Shown in pieces: positions 45,412-53,598 of a DNA stretch of 64,000 nucleotides. The notes below the pieces were generated by a model. It was not told where the DNA came from. It made no database searches and worked only from the letters and a program-made list of their open reading frames with translations. The DNA is taken from assembly GCF_000812565.1 (NCBI RefSeq), contig NZ_JTAM01000042.1, positions 26,016-90,015 of the forward strand. The letters run 5' to 3'. How positions within the stretch are numbered: the stretch's first letter is position 1; each line of letters starts with the position of its first letter. The DNA comes from Flammeovirga sp. OC4 (lineage in GTDB: Bacteria > Bacteroidota > Bacteroidia > Cytophagales > Flammeovirgaceae). The position numbers were made by a program, and so were the translations under genes.

Positions 45412-45567
45412 TGTAAGGTGATGAAACTGGCAGACATGCCCTCCTGTCTCGGGGGTGGAGAGTTTACGATAAACACTTGGTAATGGGTTGACCACTACAC
45501 GTGCGATGCACACACGATTTGTCAAGAGGCTAAGTGCTCCGTGAAGGTTCGAATCCTTCCCTTACAG
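45412..45567 (+). tRNA. tRNA-like RNA with extremely long variable arm, copy 4 (diverged)
   Basis: 156 nt. All canonical tRNA arms are identical to copies 1-3; nearly every difference is in the variable region (GGAGAGTTTACG for GGAGGTTCACA, CACTT for CGCTT, CTACACG for CTAAACG, GCACACACG for GCATACACG, AAGTGCTCC for AAGTACTCC). Some changes are paired: CACTT now matches AAGTG perfectly where copies 1-3 have CGCTT and AAGTA. This suggests that the arm's pairing is retained. The last bases overlap the stop codon of the M28 peptidase gene on the other strand. Confidence 0.72.
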
Positions 45568-46521
45568 CTTTAATTTAAGCTTCCTAGATTCTTTTAGGAG
45601 GCTTTTTTTATTTGCGACACTTTGTACGAAAGATAATACGACATTACTTGCTTCTACAAAAAAGCCAATATTGATATTATCAAAAGTATCGGTAGGTCGG
45701 TGATAATGTTCATGCTCTTCGACTCCGAAATAAATAAAAGGTATCCCCTTCTTATGAAATTCTCCATGATCTGAAAGAAATACCCAATTATTCAATCCAT
45801 CATCTCTTTTTCGATCATGCCCATATTTGATAGAAAGATCGCAATATTCTAAAGTAGCATTAATGTATTTTTTATACTCTGGGTAAAAGTTAGTTCCTGT
45901 AACAAATAACTTCTCCTCATCGCTTTTAGAAATCATATCCATATTAACAAAAAGATGTATTGATGCTTTAGGAAGCAAGCCACTATTGACAAAATAATTG
46001 GATCCAGCACATCGCATTTCTTCAGCATCAAATGATATAAATACAATAGGAAGTGAAGCGGGATTAAGTTTTAGTTCTGTTGCTATTTCCAATAAAGCTG
46101 CCACGCCTGATGCGTTATCATCTGCCCCATTGTAAATATCTCCTGCGTAAACTCCTAAATGATCATAATGTGCACCAACTACAATACACCCTTGATGAGG
46201 ATCTTTAATTTCTGTACCTTCTAAATAACCTATGATATTATGTCCTGTAGGTTTTACATTATACAGTCTATAATAAAACTGAAAAGTCTGAACATATGAA
46301 GAATCTAAAGGTTTTAAACCTATTTCTTTAAACTTATCGACAATAAAATCACGAGCCATTCGTCCTCCTTTAGTATCCGTTTTCCTACCTTCGAAAGCAT
46401 CAGATGACAAAACTCTGGTAGTTGTTAATAAAGAGACCGAATTAATTCTTGATTCTTGTGCAAAACAAATCGAAGTGATTGAAAATATGGTTAAAGATAG
46501 AAATACTCTAAAAGCGGACAT
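45562..46521 (-). CDS. M28-family zinc peptidase, exported
   Basis: 319 residues with a signal peptide (cleavage after SICFAQ). Zinc ligands of family M28 are all visible: His in VGAHYDHLG near 119, Asp in NGADDNASG, Glu pair in SFDAEEM, Asp in VNMDMIS and His in EHEHYHRPTDT. Such enzymes are aminopeptidases acting in the periplasm or outside. The last residues (RKLKLKL) are encoded by the array's terminator and the stop codon lies in the acceptor stem of tRNA-like copy 4, so the C-terminus is probably a recent extension. The HhH gene upstream is 10 bp away, forming an operon. Confidence 0.9.
   Translation of the reverse strand: MSAFRVFLSLTIFSITSICFAQESRINSVSLLTTTRVLSSDAFEGRKTDTKGGRMARDFIVDKFKEIGLKPLDSSYVQTFQFYYRLYNVKPTGHNIIGYLEGTEIKDPHQGCIVVGAHYDHLGVYAGDIYNGADDNASGVAALLEIATELKLNPASLPIVFISFDAEEMRCAGSNYFVNSGLLPKASIHLFVNMDMISKSDEEKLFVTGTNFYPEYKKYINATLEYCDLSIKYGHDRKRDDGLNNWVFLSDHGEFHKKGIPFIYFGVEEHEHYHRPTDTFDNINIGFFVEASNVVLSFVQSVANKKSLLKESRKLKLKL
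45577..45609 (+). terminator. Terminator of the tRNA-like array
   Basis: AAGCTTCCTA pairs with TAGGAGGCTT (one G-T pair) over an 8-nt loop, followed by TTTTTT, 9 bp after copy 4. On the other strand the same bases encode the end of the M28 peptidase. Confidence 0.8.
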
Positions 46522-46531
46522 AAAAAATCAT

Positions 46532-47656
46532 TTATCGGAAGGATAAATATGGAAGAATATTTTCTATATCTTTTAATTTAATCATCTTTATTTTCAATAA
46601 ATCCTCAATATCTTCATATTTTCCATGCTGTTCTCGGTATTTTATAATCCATCTTGCTTGCTTATAGCTCAAATAAGGATGCGTAGCGAGTTGCTCATAA
46701 GTAGCAGTATTAATGGGAATTTTCTTTAAATCTTCTGGAACAACAAACACCTGAGAAGATACTGACTCAAACAATAAAGAATCAATACCATACACTTCTT
46801 TCAACTGTTCTTTTTGATAAAAACTTCCTCCTAACCTTTTCTTATGCTCCAGAATTTTTTGAGCTTTCACATTACCAATCCCCTTTAGTTGTTTCAATTG
46901 ATCTAGGCTGGCAGTATTCAGGTTTATCCTTAGTAGTTTTTCAACAACAACAGCTTTCTGTTCTATGTTTTCTATAGAGATATAGTCTTTGATGACATAA
47001 TATAATGACGAATCAACACCGTAAAGTTTTGATACATCCTCTGCTTTATAAAACTTACCACCCTTCGCTCTATAATTAATCAAGCTTTTGATAAAGTAAG
47101 GAGAAAGATTCATTGCAATTAAAGAATGTTCTTCAACAGTGTTAGGATCAAACTTTTGTAATGCTAATGCTTTACTTTTTTTCTTTCTCATTGTTGCGAA
47201 AGAAGTTGAGGAAGAGACATTTGAAAATTTCTTCTCATAAACCTTCTTTTTGGGGAAAATTAGATACGGAAGAAGTTCATCCACTTTACTTTTATCAATG
47301 TTATAAATCGCATAAAGATCATATTTGGAATAAAAGTGTCCTCCCTTTAATCTATAATTAACAATTCGATTGGCTATTTCTTCTGAGAAATGAAGCTTCA
47401 TCCAGTCTTTTACTTTAAGATGATTTGGGTTCACTTGCCCTAATAATGAAAAGTCATTTTTTTCATGTTCTTTATCTAAGAAATGAACTTCAATTTTATG
47501 AGAAGCTACTTCAGCGTCACCGGGGAATAGATAAGAATAAATCTGATGAGAATAGAGAACTATAAAAACAAATGGAATGAGAATAAGAAGGCTAGCAATT
47601 TCCCTTCTGTTTGAAGAAAACTGATGAGAGAGGTCTTTCAACCATTGACTTTTCAT
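46532..47656 (-). CDS. Membrane-anchored helix-hairpin-helix (ComEA-like) protein
   Basis: 374 residues with one N-terminal transmembrane segment (about 18-36, IASLLILIPFVFIVLYSH) and then several HhH units of the ComEA type: INLNTASLDQLKQLKGIGNVKAQKILEHKKRLGG is the clearest, with others near DPNTVEEHSLIAMNL and INTATYEQLATHPYLSYKQARWI. In ComEA this domain binds incoming double-stranded DNA; the repeated array here may do the same or serve another DNA-binding role. It sits 10 bp before the M28 peptidase. No other competence genes are in the window. Confidence 0.8.
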   Translation of the reverse strand: MKSQWLKDLSHQFSSNRREIASLLILIPFVFIVLYSHQIYSYLFPGDAEVASHKIEVHFLDKEHEKNDFSLLGQVNPNHLKVKDWMKLHFSEEIANRIVNYRLKGGHFYSKYDLYAIYNIDKSKVDELLPYLIFPKKKVYEKKFSNVSSSTSFATMRKKKSKALALQKFDPNTVEEHSLIAMNLSPYFIKSLINYRAKGGKFYKAEDVSKLYGVDSSLYYVIKDYISIENIEQKAVVVEKLLRINLNTASLDQLKQLKGIGNVKAQKILEHKKRLGGSFYQKEQLKEVYGIDSLLFESVSSQVFVVPEDLKKIPINTATYEQLATHPYLSYKQARWIIKYREQHGKYEDIEDLLKIKMIKLKDIENILPYLSFR

Positions 47657-47733
47657 GCTGAATAGTTAGTTATTGATGAATCATTAAGTATGGAAGCATG
47701 TCTGAAAATTTATGTTCAGACATGCCTGTTCTA

Positions 47734-48402
47734 TTACTTGATATCGTACTCGTATAATCGATACTTTTCAATTATATCTATCAATTTGGAAGGATACTTT
47801 GGATCTGTGGCATACCCTGCCTTTTTTAATCCTCTAGCCCAACCTTTATAATCTGTTATCTTTAAATTGAATAATGGAGCATACCAAGATCTTGTTCTTA
47901 AGAAATCACCATGATCTTCATAAGAATCCAATACAGAGTTATATACTCTGAAACACTCATTAGGTCTATCATCATCATAGCGGTAAGAATCTCCATTCCA
48001 ATTACCGCCACACTTAATTCCAAAATGATTATTAGTAGCTCTTGAGAGTTTACTATTTCCAACTCCAGACTCTAATAACCCTTGAGACAAAGTAATGCTT
48101 GCAGGGACTTTTTTCTTATGCATAGACTCTATAGCGTAGGGACTATACATATCAATATATTCCTGTACCGTTAGCTTCTTACCAGGAGGAATTTTATCCT
48201 CTACTCCTTTCTTGGCTTTTGCCGTTTCATTTTTAGTATCAGGAACGTAATTATTATTCGCATTACCTCCATTCTCTGCCAAAAGCTTTTTATTTCTCTT
48301 TTCTACTCTATTAGAGTAAGTGTATTGACTCAAACTTGCACATGACGTAAAAAATAAGAAAACAGCGGCACAAGCTGGGATAAAAAATTTAGATGTTCTC
48401 AT
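47734..48402 (-). CDS. Glucosaminidase (GH73-type) lipoprotein
   Basis: 222 residues. The signal sequence ends in FFTSC, a lipobox. After a Lys/Asn-rich linker, residues about 85-222 form a mannosyl-glycoprotein endo-beta-N-acetylglucosaminidase-type domain: ITLSQGLLESGVGNSKLSRATNNHFGIKC, with the likely catalytic Glu in LLESG. It would cut glycan strands of peptidoglycan at the outer membrane's inner face. Neighbours do not indicate a special role, for example in cell separation. Confidence 0.88.
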   Translation of the reverse strand: MRTSKFFIPACAAVFLFFTSCASLSQYTYSNRVEKRNKKLLAENGGNANNNYVPDTKNETAKAKKGVEDKIPPGKKLTVQEYIDMYSPYAIESMHKKKVPASITLSQGLLESGVGNSKLSRATNNHFGIKCGGNWNGDSYRYDDDRPNECFRVYNSVLDSYEDHGDFLRTRSWYAPLFNLKITDYKGWARGLKKAGYATDPKYPSKLIDIIEKYRLYEYDIK

Positions 48403-48416
48403 TCAAAAAATAAAAT

Positions 48417-48452
48417 AAAAAAAAGCTCAAGTCTAAAATTAAACTTGAGCTT
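48417..48452 (-). terminator. Rho-independent terminator of glyQS
   Basis: AAGCTCAAGT pairs with its complement (nine-base loop) and a T-run follows on the minus strand, 22 bp after the glycyl-tRNA synthetase stop. Confidence 0.88.
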
Positions 48453-48473
48453 CAATGTATTAATATTTATCTA

Positions 48474-50018
48474 TTAAAGCAATTGCTTTAATAAACTTGT
48501 TAACGAACATTTCTCGTCTAAGAATTGCTTCAATTCGCTAATCGGAAGACGGAATTGGTCCATTGTATCTCTTTCACGAACTGTTACTGTGTTGTCCTCC
48601 AATGTTTGGTGATCTACAGTGATACAGTAAGGAGTACCGATTAAGTCTTGACGAGTGTAACGCTTACCAATAGCATCTTTCTCTTCGTAAGAAACGTTGT
48701 GATCGAACTTGATTTCGTTCATTGCTTCTCTTGCTTTTTCTGGTAAACCATCTTTCTTTGTCAATGGGAATACCGCCGCTTTGATTGGGGCTAAAGCAGG
48801 GTGAAGTTTCAAGAATGTTCTTGCTTTACCTTCCACCTCTTCTTCAGTGTAAGCACCTGTCAAGATCGATAAGAACATACGGTCCAAACCTACTGAAGTT
48901 TCCAATACGTAAGGAACAACGTTTTTCCCTAACTCATGATCAAAGTACTGTAATTTTTTGCTTGATAACTCTTGGTGAGCACTCAAGTCAAAATCAGTAC
49001 GTGAGTGAATTCCTTCTAATTCTTTTTGACCGAATGGGAATTTAAACTCAATATCAACAGCGGCGTTAGCATAGTGTGCTGTTTTTAAGTGATCATGGAA
49101 TACATAATTGTCAGGATTACCTACAACTGTATGGAATTTCATACGTTGCTCTTTCCAGTATTCATACCATTTCATTTCTGTACCTGGCTGAATAAAGAAT
49201 TGCATCTCCATTTGCTCGAATTCACGCATTCTGAAGATAAACTGACGTGCAACGATCTCATTACGGAATGCTTTACCAATTTGAGCGATACCGAATGGAG
49301 GACGTTGTCTTGAAGTATTCATTACGTTCAAGAAGTTCACAAAAATACCTTGTGCCGTTTCAGGACGAAGGTAGATTTTGTTAGAGTCACCAGCCACAGC
49401 ACCTAGTTCAGTAGAGAACATAAGGTTAAACTGACGAACATCCGTCCAGTTACAAGTACCAGAGATAGGACAAACGATATTGTTTTCTTCAATGATCGCC
49501 TTTAATCCTTCCATATCTTCGTCCTCTAAAGCTTGTTTGAATTTCGCTTCGATTTCGTCGATTTTCTTCTGGTTTCTAAGAACGTTTGGATTCGTAGCCA
49601 AGAATTGCTCCTTGTCAAACGCGTCACCAAATTTCTTTTGAGCTTTTGTTACTTCTTTTTCGATTTTAGCTTGATATTTAGCCATTAAATCTTCAATAAG
49701 AACGTCTGCTCTATATCTCTTTTTAGAGTCTTTGTTATCAACCAATGGATCATTGAACGCATCAACGTGGCCAGAAGCTTTCCAGACTTTAGGGTCCATG
49801 AAAATAGAAGCATCGATACCCACGATATTCTCGTGCATTTGTACCATAGATGCCCACCAATACTTCTTAATGTTGTTTCTTAACTCAACACCATTCGATC
49901 CGTAATCATATACTGCTTGAAGTCCACCATAAATTTCCGATGAAGGAAATACAAAGCCGTACTCTTTTGCGTGAGAGACAACTTTTTGGAACATATTTTC
50001 TTTGTCTTGCTTTGCCAT
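48474..50018 (-). CDS. glyQS: Glycyl-tRNA synthetase (dimeric, single-chain type)
   Basis: 514 residues from the ATG at 50018; an in-frame TTG at 50036 would add six residues and is less likely. Class II landmarks include YGGLQAVYDYG, the motif 2 region FGIAQIGKAFRNEIVARQFIFRMREFEQMEMQFF, and motif 3 near VPYVLETSVGLDRMFLSIL. This is the eukaryal-like single-chain form, not the bacterial alpha/beta form. It loads glycine onto tRNA-Gly. Strongly expressed type: a -7-like TAATTTTG lies just upstream. Confidence 0.96.
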   Translation of the reverse strand: MAKQDKENMFQKVVSHAKEYGFVFPSSEIYGGLQAVYDYGSNGVELRNNIKKYWWASMVQMHENIVGIDASIFMDPKVWKASGHVDAFNDPLVDNKDSKKRYRADVLIEDLMAKYQAKIEKEVTKAQKKFGDAFDKEQFLATNPNVLRNQKKIDEIEAKFKQALEDEDMEGLKAIIEENNIVCPISGTCNWTDVRQFNLMFSTELGAVAGDSNKIYLRPETAQGIFVNFLNVMNTSRQRPPFGIAQIGKAFRNEIVARQFIFRMREFEQMEMQFFIQPGTEMKWYEYWKEQRMKFHTVVGNPDNYVFHDHLKTAHYANAAVDIEFKFPFGQKELEGIHSRTDFDLSAHQELSSKKLQYFDHELGKNVVPYVLETSVGLDRMFLSILTGAYTEEEVEGKARTFLKLHPALAPIKAAVFPLTKKDGLPEKAREAMNEIKFDHNVSYEEKDAIGKRYTRQDLIGTPYCITVDHQTLEDNTVTVRERDTMDQFRLPISELKQFLDEKCSLTSLLKQLL

Positions 50019-50047
50019 TTTCAATGATCTGTTCAAAAATTCAGCCC

Positions 50048-50055
50048 CAAAATTA
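50048..50055 (-). promoter_or_regulatory. Putative -7 element for glyQS
   Basis: TAATTTTG on the minus strand fits TAnnTTTG; no TTG is found at the usual distance, so this is only a partial match. A start of transcription near 50041 would fit the ATG at 50018. Confidence 0.3.
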
Positions 50056-50117
50056 GCAAATCAGAACCATTAAACCATTCATTCTTCAATATATCATCCT
50101 AATTTTTCTGAAATCCA

Positions 50118-50173
50118 TAAAAAAAGAGTTTGAATTTATTGTTCATGAACAAATAAATATGCAAACCCTTTCT
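50118..50173 (-). terminator. Terminator of cstA
   Basis: A long imperfect stem (AAAGGGTTTG...ATTTATT with AATAAATTCAAACTCTTT) around the palindrome GTTCATGAAC runs into seven T residues on the minus strand, 38 bp after the cstA stop. Confidence 0.7.
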
Positions 50174-50210
50174 TTATGAGCTTATTTTAAGCGTTAAAAG
50201 TCATTCACAA

Positions 50211-51662
50211 CTAAGCCATTGTACTCACTTTTTGCTCTTTATTTTTCTTCTTATTCTGATAATCGAAATAAACGAATCCAGCTGTTACCAGCAACCCTGT
50301 AATTACTCCAACCGCCACAGAAAAAGTATAATCCAAACCAAAACCTTCAGGGGCTACCAATATATAAGTGACGACCACTGATGTCATAAAGAATGCAGGT
50401 GCAATGACATACCAATAGATCTTCTTTTGATCCATCAAATACTTTACAATTGTCCATAAAACAATCGTAGCCAATACTTGATTAGACCACCCGAAATATC
50501 TCCAAATCACACCAAAATTGATCTGCGTCAACGCCACCCCAGCAATAAAAATTGGGATAGTGACCATTAATCGTTTTACTAATTTATCTTGATTGAATTT
50601 AAATGAATCTGCAATTGTTAAACGAACGCTACGGAAGGCCGTATCACCGGAAGTAATCGGTGCCGCTACTACACCCAACACCGCCATAAATCCACCTACT
50701 TTACCTAGCATTGTAGATGAAATTGTATTCACTACCCAAGCAGCATTATGACCTTCTATTGCCATTGTATCTCCCAACTCTCTTACTCCTCCAAAAAATG
50801 CCATTGCTACTGCAGCCCAAATCAACGCCACAATTCCTTCTGTAATCATTGTTCCGAAAAAGATTACTTTGCCATCCTTTTCATTAGAAATACAACGAGC
50901 CATTAATGGTGATTGAGTGGAATGAAAGCCTGAAATTGCTCCACAGGCAATAGTGATAAATAATAATGGAAAGATGGGGTACTTATCAGGATCAGCCTGC
51001 ATATTATGTAAGTTGGCCACTGACAATTCTGGAATTGTATAATCTTCTATCATTAATGCCCCAAACAATCCTACTGCCATCACTAAAAGTGACAGTCCAA
51101 ACAATGGATAGATCTTACCAATCAATTTATCAATAGGAATCATCGTCGCCAACAAATAATATAAGAAGATTACTGTAATCAAAATAGTCACATCAACTCC
51201 CGTCAGCCCATTTAAAATAGTGGCTGGTCCTTTCACAAAAACAACTCCAACTAAAAGCAATAAAATCACAGAGAAAACTCTCATAAACTGCTTCACTCCA
51301 TTCCCTAAGTATTTTCCTACAATTTCTGGAATACTTGCTCCACCATGACGAATTGCCAACATTCCTGAAAAATAATCGTGCACTGCTCCTGCAACAATAC
51401 ATCCGAAGACAATCCACAAGAAAGCTACCGGTCCCCAAAGTGCTCCCGCGATTGCTCCAAAAATTGGCCCCAAACCCGCAATATTCAAGAACTGAATCAA
51501 AAAGATCTTACCCAACTTCATGGGCACATAGTCCACTCCATCTTGTTTTGTAATGGCGGGTGTTTCTAATGAAGGATCAGCACCAAATTGTTTTTCGACA
51601 TATTTTCCGTAAACAAAATAGGCTACGATTAAAGTAATAATACTTAGTAGGAAGGAAATCAT
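50211..51662 (-). CDS. cstA: Carbon starvation protein A family transporter
   Basis: 483 residues, the shorter form common in Bacteroidota (E. coli CstA is about 700). Family signatures include IQFLNIAGLGPIFGAIAGALWGP, IVFGCIVAGAVHDYFSGMLAIRHGGASIPEI and GFHSTQSPLMARC. Twelve or more hydrophobic segments. CstA proteins take up pyruvate or peptides when carbon is scarce. It is a single-gene unit. Exact substrate not determined. Confidence 0.9.
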   Translation of the reverse strand: MISFLLSIITLIVAYFVYGKYVEKQFGADPSLETPAITKQDGVDYVPMKLGKIFLIQFLNIAGLGPIFGAIAGALWGPVAFLWIVFGCIVAGAVHDYFSGMLAIRHGGASIPEIVGKYLGNGVKQFMRVFSVILLLLVGVVFVKGPATILNGLTGVDVTILITVIFLYYLLATMIPIDKLIGKIYPLFGLSLLVMAVGLFGALMIEDYTIPELSVANLHNMQADPDKYPIFPLLFITIACGAISGFHSTQSPLMARCISNEKDGKVIFFGTMITEGIVALIWAAVAMAFFGGVRELGDTMAIEGHNAAWVVNTISSTMLGKVGGFMAVLGVVAAPITSGDTAFRSVRLTIADSFKFNQDKLVKRLMVTIPIFIAGVALTQINFGVIWRYFGWSNQVLATIVLWTIVKYLMDQKKIYWYVIAPAFFMTSVVVTYILVAPEGFGLDYTFSVAVGVITGLLVTAGFVYFDYQNKKKNKEQKVSTMA

Positions 51663-51824
51663 TTCATCTAGTTTTTAGAAGATTAAAAAGTTGATATGCA
51701 ATTTATTCTCTAGAAGGCACATTTGCACTTTTTATTTTAAATAAGTACTCGAATTGAGAGGTTAATGTACTAATAGATACATCAATAGGTAAGAGAGGTT
51801 CATTCACTATTGCTACAAAAAAGA

Positions 51825-51868
51825 AAAACTTTGAAATGACCATGATGAGATCACTTCAAAGTTTTTAT
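51825..51868 (-). terminator. Rho-independent terminator
   Basis: AAAAACTTTGAA...TGA pairs with TCA.TTCAAAGTTTTT (one mismatch) over an 11-nt loop, 38 bp after the first NSS gene stop. The gap 51663-51905 holds nothing else. Confidence 0.8.
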
Positions 51869-51905
51869 ATCTATAAATCAATTCTTTTGACTTAAGTACT
51901 AAGAC

Positions 51906-53309
51906 TTACGCACCCAAAATATGGATTCCAAAGAATTTAGATAAAATCGTAATTACTGTAATAGAACCTAAAATAAATGGTGCTAAATATTTTAATGCGA
52001 AAATAGTATACTTTCCAATTAATGAATCACCAAATCCTGGATTACCAATCTCTACTTCTTTCTTAAAGTTGTCTCCTCTCCATACCCAAGCGGTATAAAC
52101 AGAAATCAAGAATCCACCTAAAGGTAAGAAGGTATCCGATGCCATATCTTCAATGAAGTCCATAAAAGATACAGGGTTTTCTGAGCTTGAGTATTGTACA
52201 AATTCTGTAAAGAAAGGTACTGTACCATTACCTAGCATAGATGGGATACCTAAAAGGAAAATACCTAAACCTACAATCCAAACTGTTCTTTCTCTTCTTA
52301 CTTCGTATTCATCCACTACATAAGCAACTGGCACTTCTAATAATGAAACGGTTGAAGTTAAAGCGGCAAAGGATAATAATACAAAGAAGAAACCTCCAAT
52401 CACTCTACCCAATACTGGACCAATAGATTCAAACGCACCTGGCAATACCGTAAAGATAAGACCGGCTCCTCCACCTTGTCCTTGCAACCCTTGAGAAAAT
52501 ACAAAAGCAAACATCATCAAGCCAGCAATAAAGGCAATACCTACGTCTGTCAATAAGATCATAGTAGTAGAAGTTACAATATTGTCCTTCTTACCAACAT
52601 AACTACCGTAAGTAATCAAGGCACCCATACCCAATGATAATGAGAAAAAGGCTTGCCCCATTGCACCATAAGCTGTTTCGAAAGTAATGGCATTAAAGTC
52701 CGGTACGAGATAATAAATCACACCGTCTATTGCTCCTTCTTGCGTCAATGAATACGCCATTAATGATAAGATAAGGATCAATAAAGAAGGCATTAAAATC
52801 TTTGATGCTTTCTCAATACCACCTGATACACCTTTGGCTACAATATAAATTGTTACCACCATGAAAATAGAAGAGAACACTAAGTTCAATTGCCAGTTTC
52901 CGATAAAGGCTCCAAAGTTCTGGCCTAGCTCAAAGTTTCCGGCAAACATCTCGATGGCAAAACCTAATGCCCAACCGGCTACTACGTTATAAAACGAAAG
53001 GATTAATATCCCTGTAAGTACACCTAATTTGCCCAATGCTGACCATGCTTTATGACCATTTTCAGTAAAGGCTCCTACTGCATTTTTATTGGTTTTTCGT
53101 CCGATTGCCACCTCTGCCATCATTACTGGAAAGCAAAGCATAAAGCAAAACGCTAAATACATCACAACGAAAGCTCCTCCGCCTCCATCGCTTACTTCAA
53201 ATGGAAATTTCCATATATTACCTAGTCCTACAGCTGACCCCGCTGCGGCTAGTACAAATCCAATCTTATTAGAAAATCCTCCTCGGCTGCTGTCTTTTAT
53301 CCCCGCCAT
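51906..53309 (-). CDS. Sodium-dependent neurotransmitter:sodium symporter (NSS) family transporter, copy 1
   Basis: 467 residues with the NSS fingerprint near the N-terminus: LAAAGSAVGLGNIWKFPFEVSDGGGGAFV (Na+ and substrate site in segment 1), and SLSLGMGALITYGSYVG in segment 6. Length and about eleven to twelve spans fit bacterial NSS proteins such as LeuT and TnaT, which import amino acids with sodium. It is very similar throughout to the gene at 53599-54999, from which it is separated by a terminator and an isolated repeat end. Substrate unknown. Confidence 0.93.
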   Translation of the reverse strand: MAGIKDSSRGGFSNKIGFVLAAAGSAVGLGNIWKFPFEVSDGGGGAFVVMYLAFCFMLCFPVMMAEVAIGRKTNKNAVGAFTENGHKAWSALGKLGVLTGILILSFYNVVAGWALGFAIEMFAGNFELGQNFGAFIGNWQLNLVFSSIFMVVTIYIVAKGVSGGIEKASKILMPSLLILILSLMAYSLTQEGAIDGVIYYLVPDFNAITFETAYGAMGQAFFSLSLGMGALITYGSYVGKKDNIVTSTTMILLTDVGIAFIAGLMMFAFVFSQGLQGQGGGAGLIFTVLPGAFESIGPVLGRVIGGFFFVLLSFAALTSTVSLLEVPVAYVVDEYEVRRERTVWIVGLGIFLLGIPSMLGNGTVPFFTEFVQYSSSENPVSFMDFIEDMASDTFLPLGGFLISVYTAWVWRGDNFKKEVEIGNPGFGDSLIGKYTIFALKYLAPFILGSITVITILSKFFGIHILGA

Positions 53310-53337
53310 ATAATTTTAAAAGTTGAGTCTGATAATT

Positions 53338-53361
53338 TTAGTTTACAATGAGCTCATTGTA
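53338..53361. repeat. Isolated repeat end with an 18-bp perfect palindrome
   Basis: TTAGTTTACAA (53338-53348) is the complete end sequence of the dispersed repeat. It is followed by bases that make TACAATGAG/CTCATTGTA (53344-53361) a perfect palindrome. The rest of the element is missing, which could be the scar left by an excision. It lies 29 bp upstream of the first NSS gene. Confidence 0.55.
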
Positions 53362-53537
53362 GTATCCTCGTACAAATAGTGTTGAAGACGTAGTAAATCA
53401 AACCGCAATATATGCACTTATATGTTTATGGGCCAATAAATTAGTGTATCACAATTAAAATATTATCACTTGTTATGTTGAATATCCTTAAAAGTTTGCG
53501 ACACTGTATTTTTACGAAATAATCTTCTTAACTGAAT

Positions 53538-53578
53538 AAAAAAAGAGGAATACATCGCTCTGACCTATTCCTCCTTTC
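53538..53578 (-). terminator. Rho-independent terminator
   Basis: AAAGGAGGAATA pairs with TATTCCTCTTT (one mismatch) over a 14-nt loop and is followed by seven T residues on the minus strand, 21 bp after the second NSS gene. Confidence 0.85.
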
Positions 53579-53598
53579 TAATCTATATAATAATAGAA

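Noticed and set aside
44932..45525. Three near-identical minus-strand frames of 64-67 codons ending in GFEPSRST-like residues
   Set aside because: They are the antisense of the tRNA-like units; such endings are a common artefact of reading the T-arm and acceptor of tRNA genes backwards.
44815..45567. CRISPR array
   Set aside because: The repeated unit is 199 bp with nearly identical spacers; CRISPR needs short repeats with differing spacers, and no cas genes are present.
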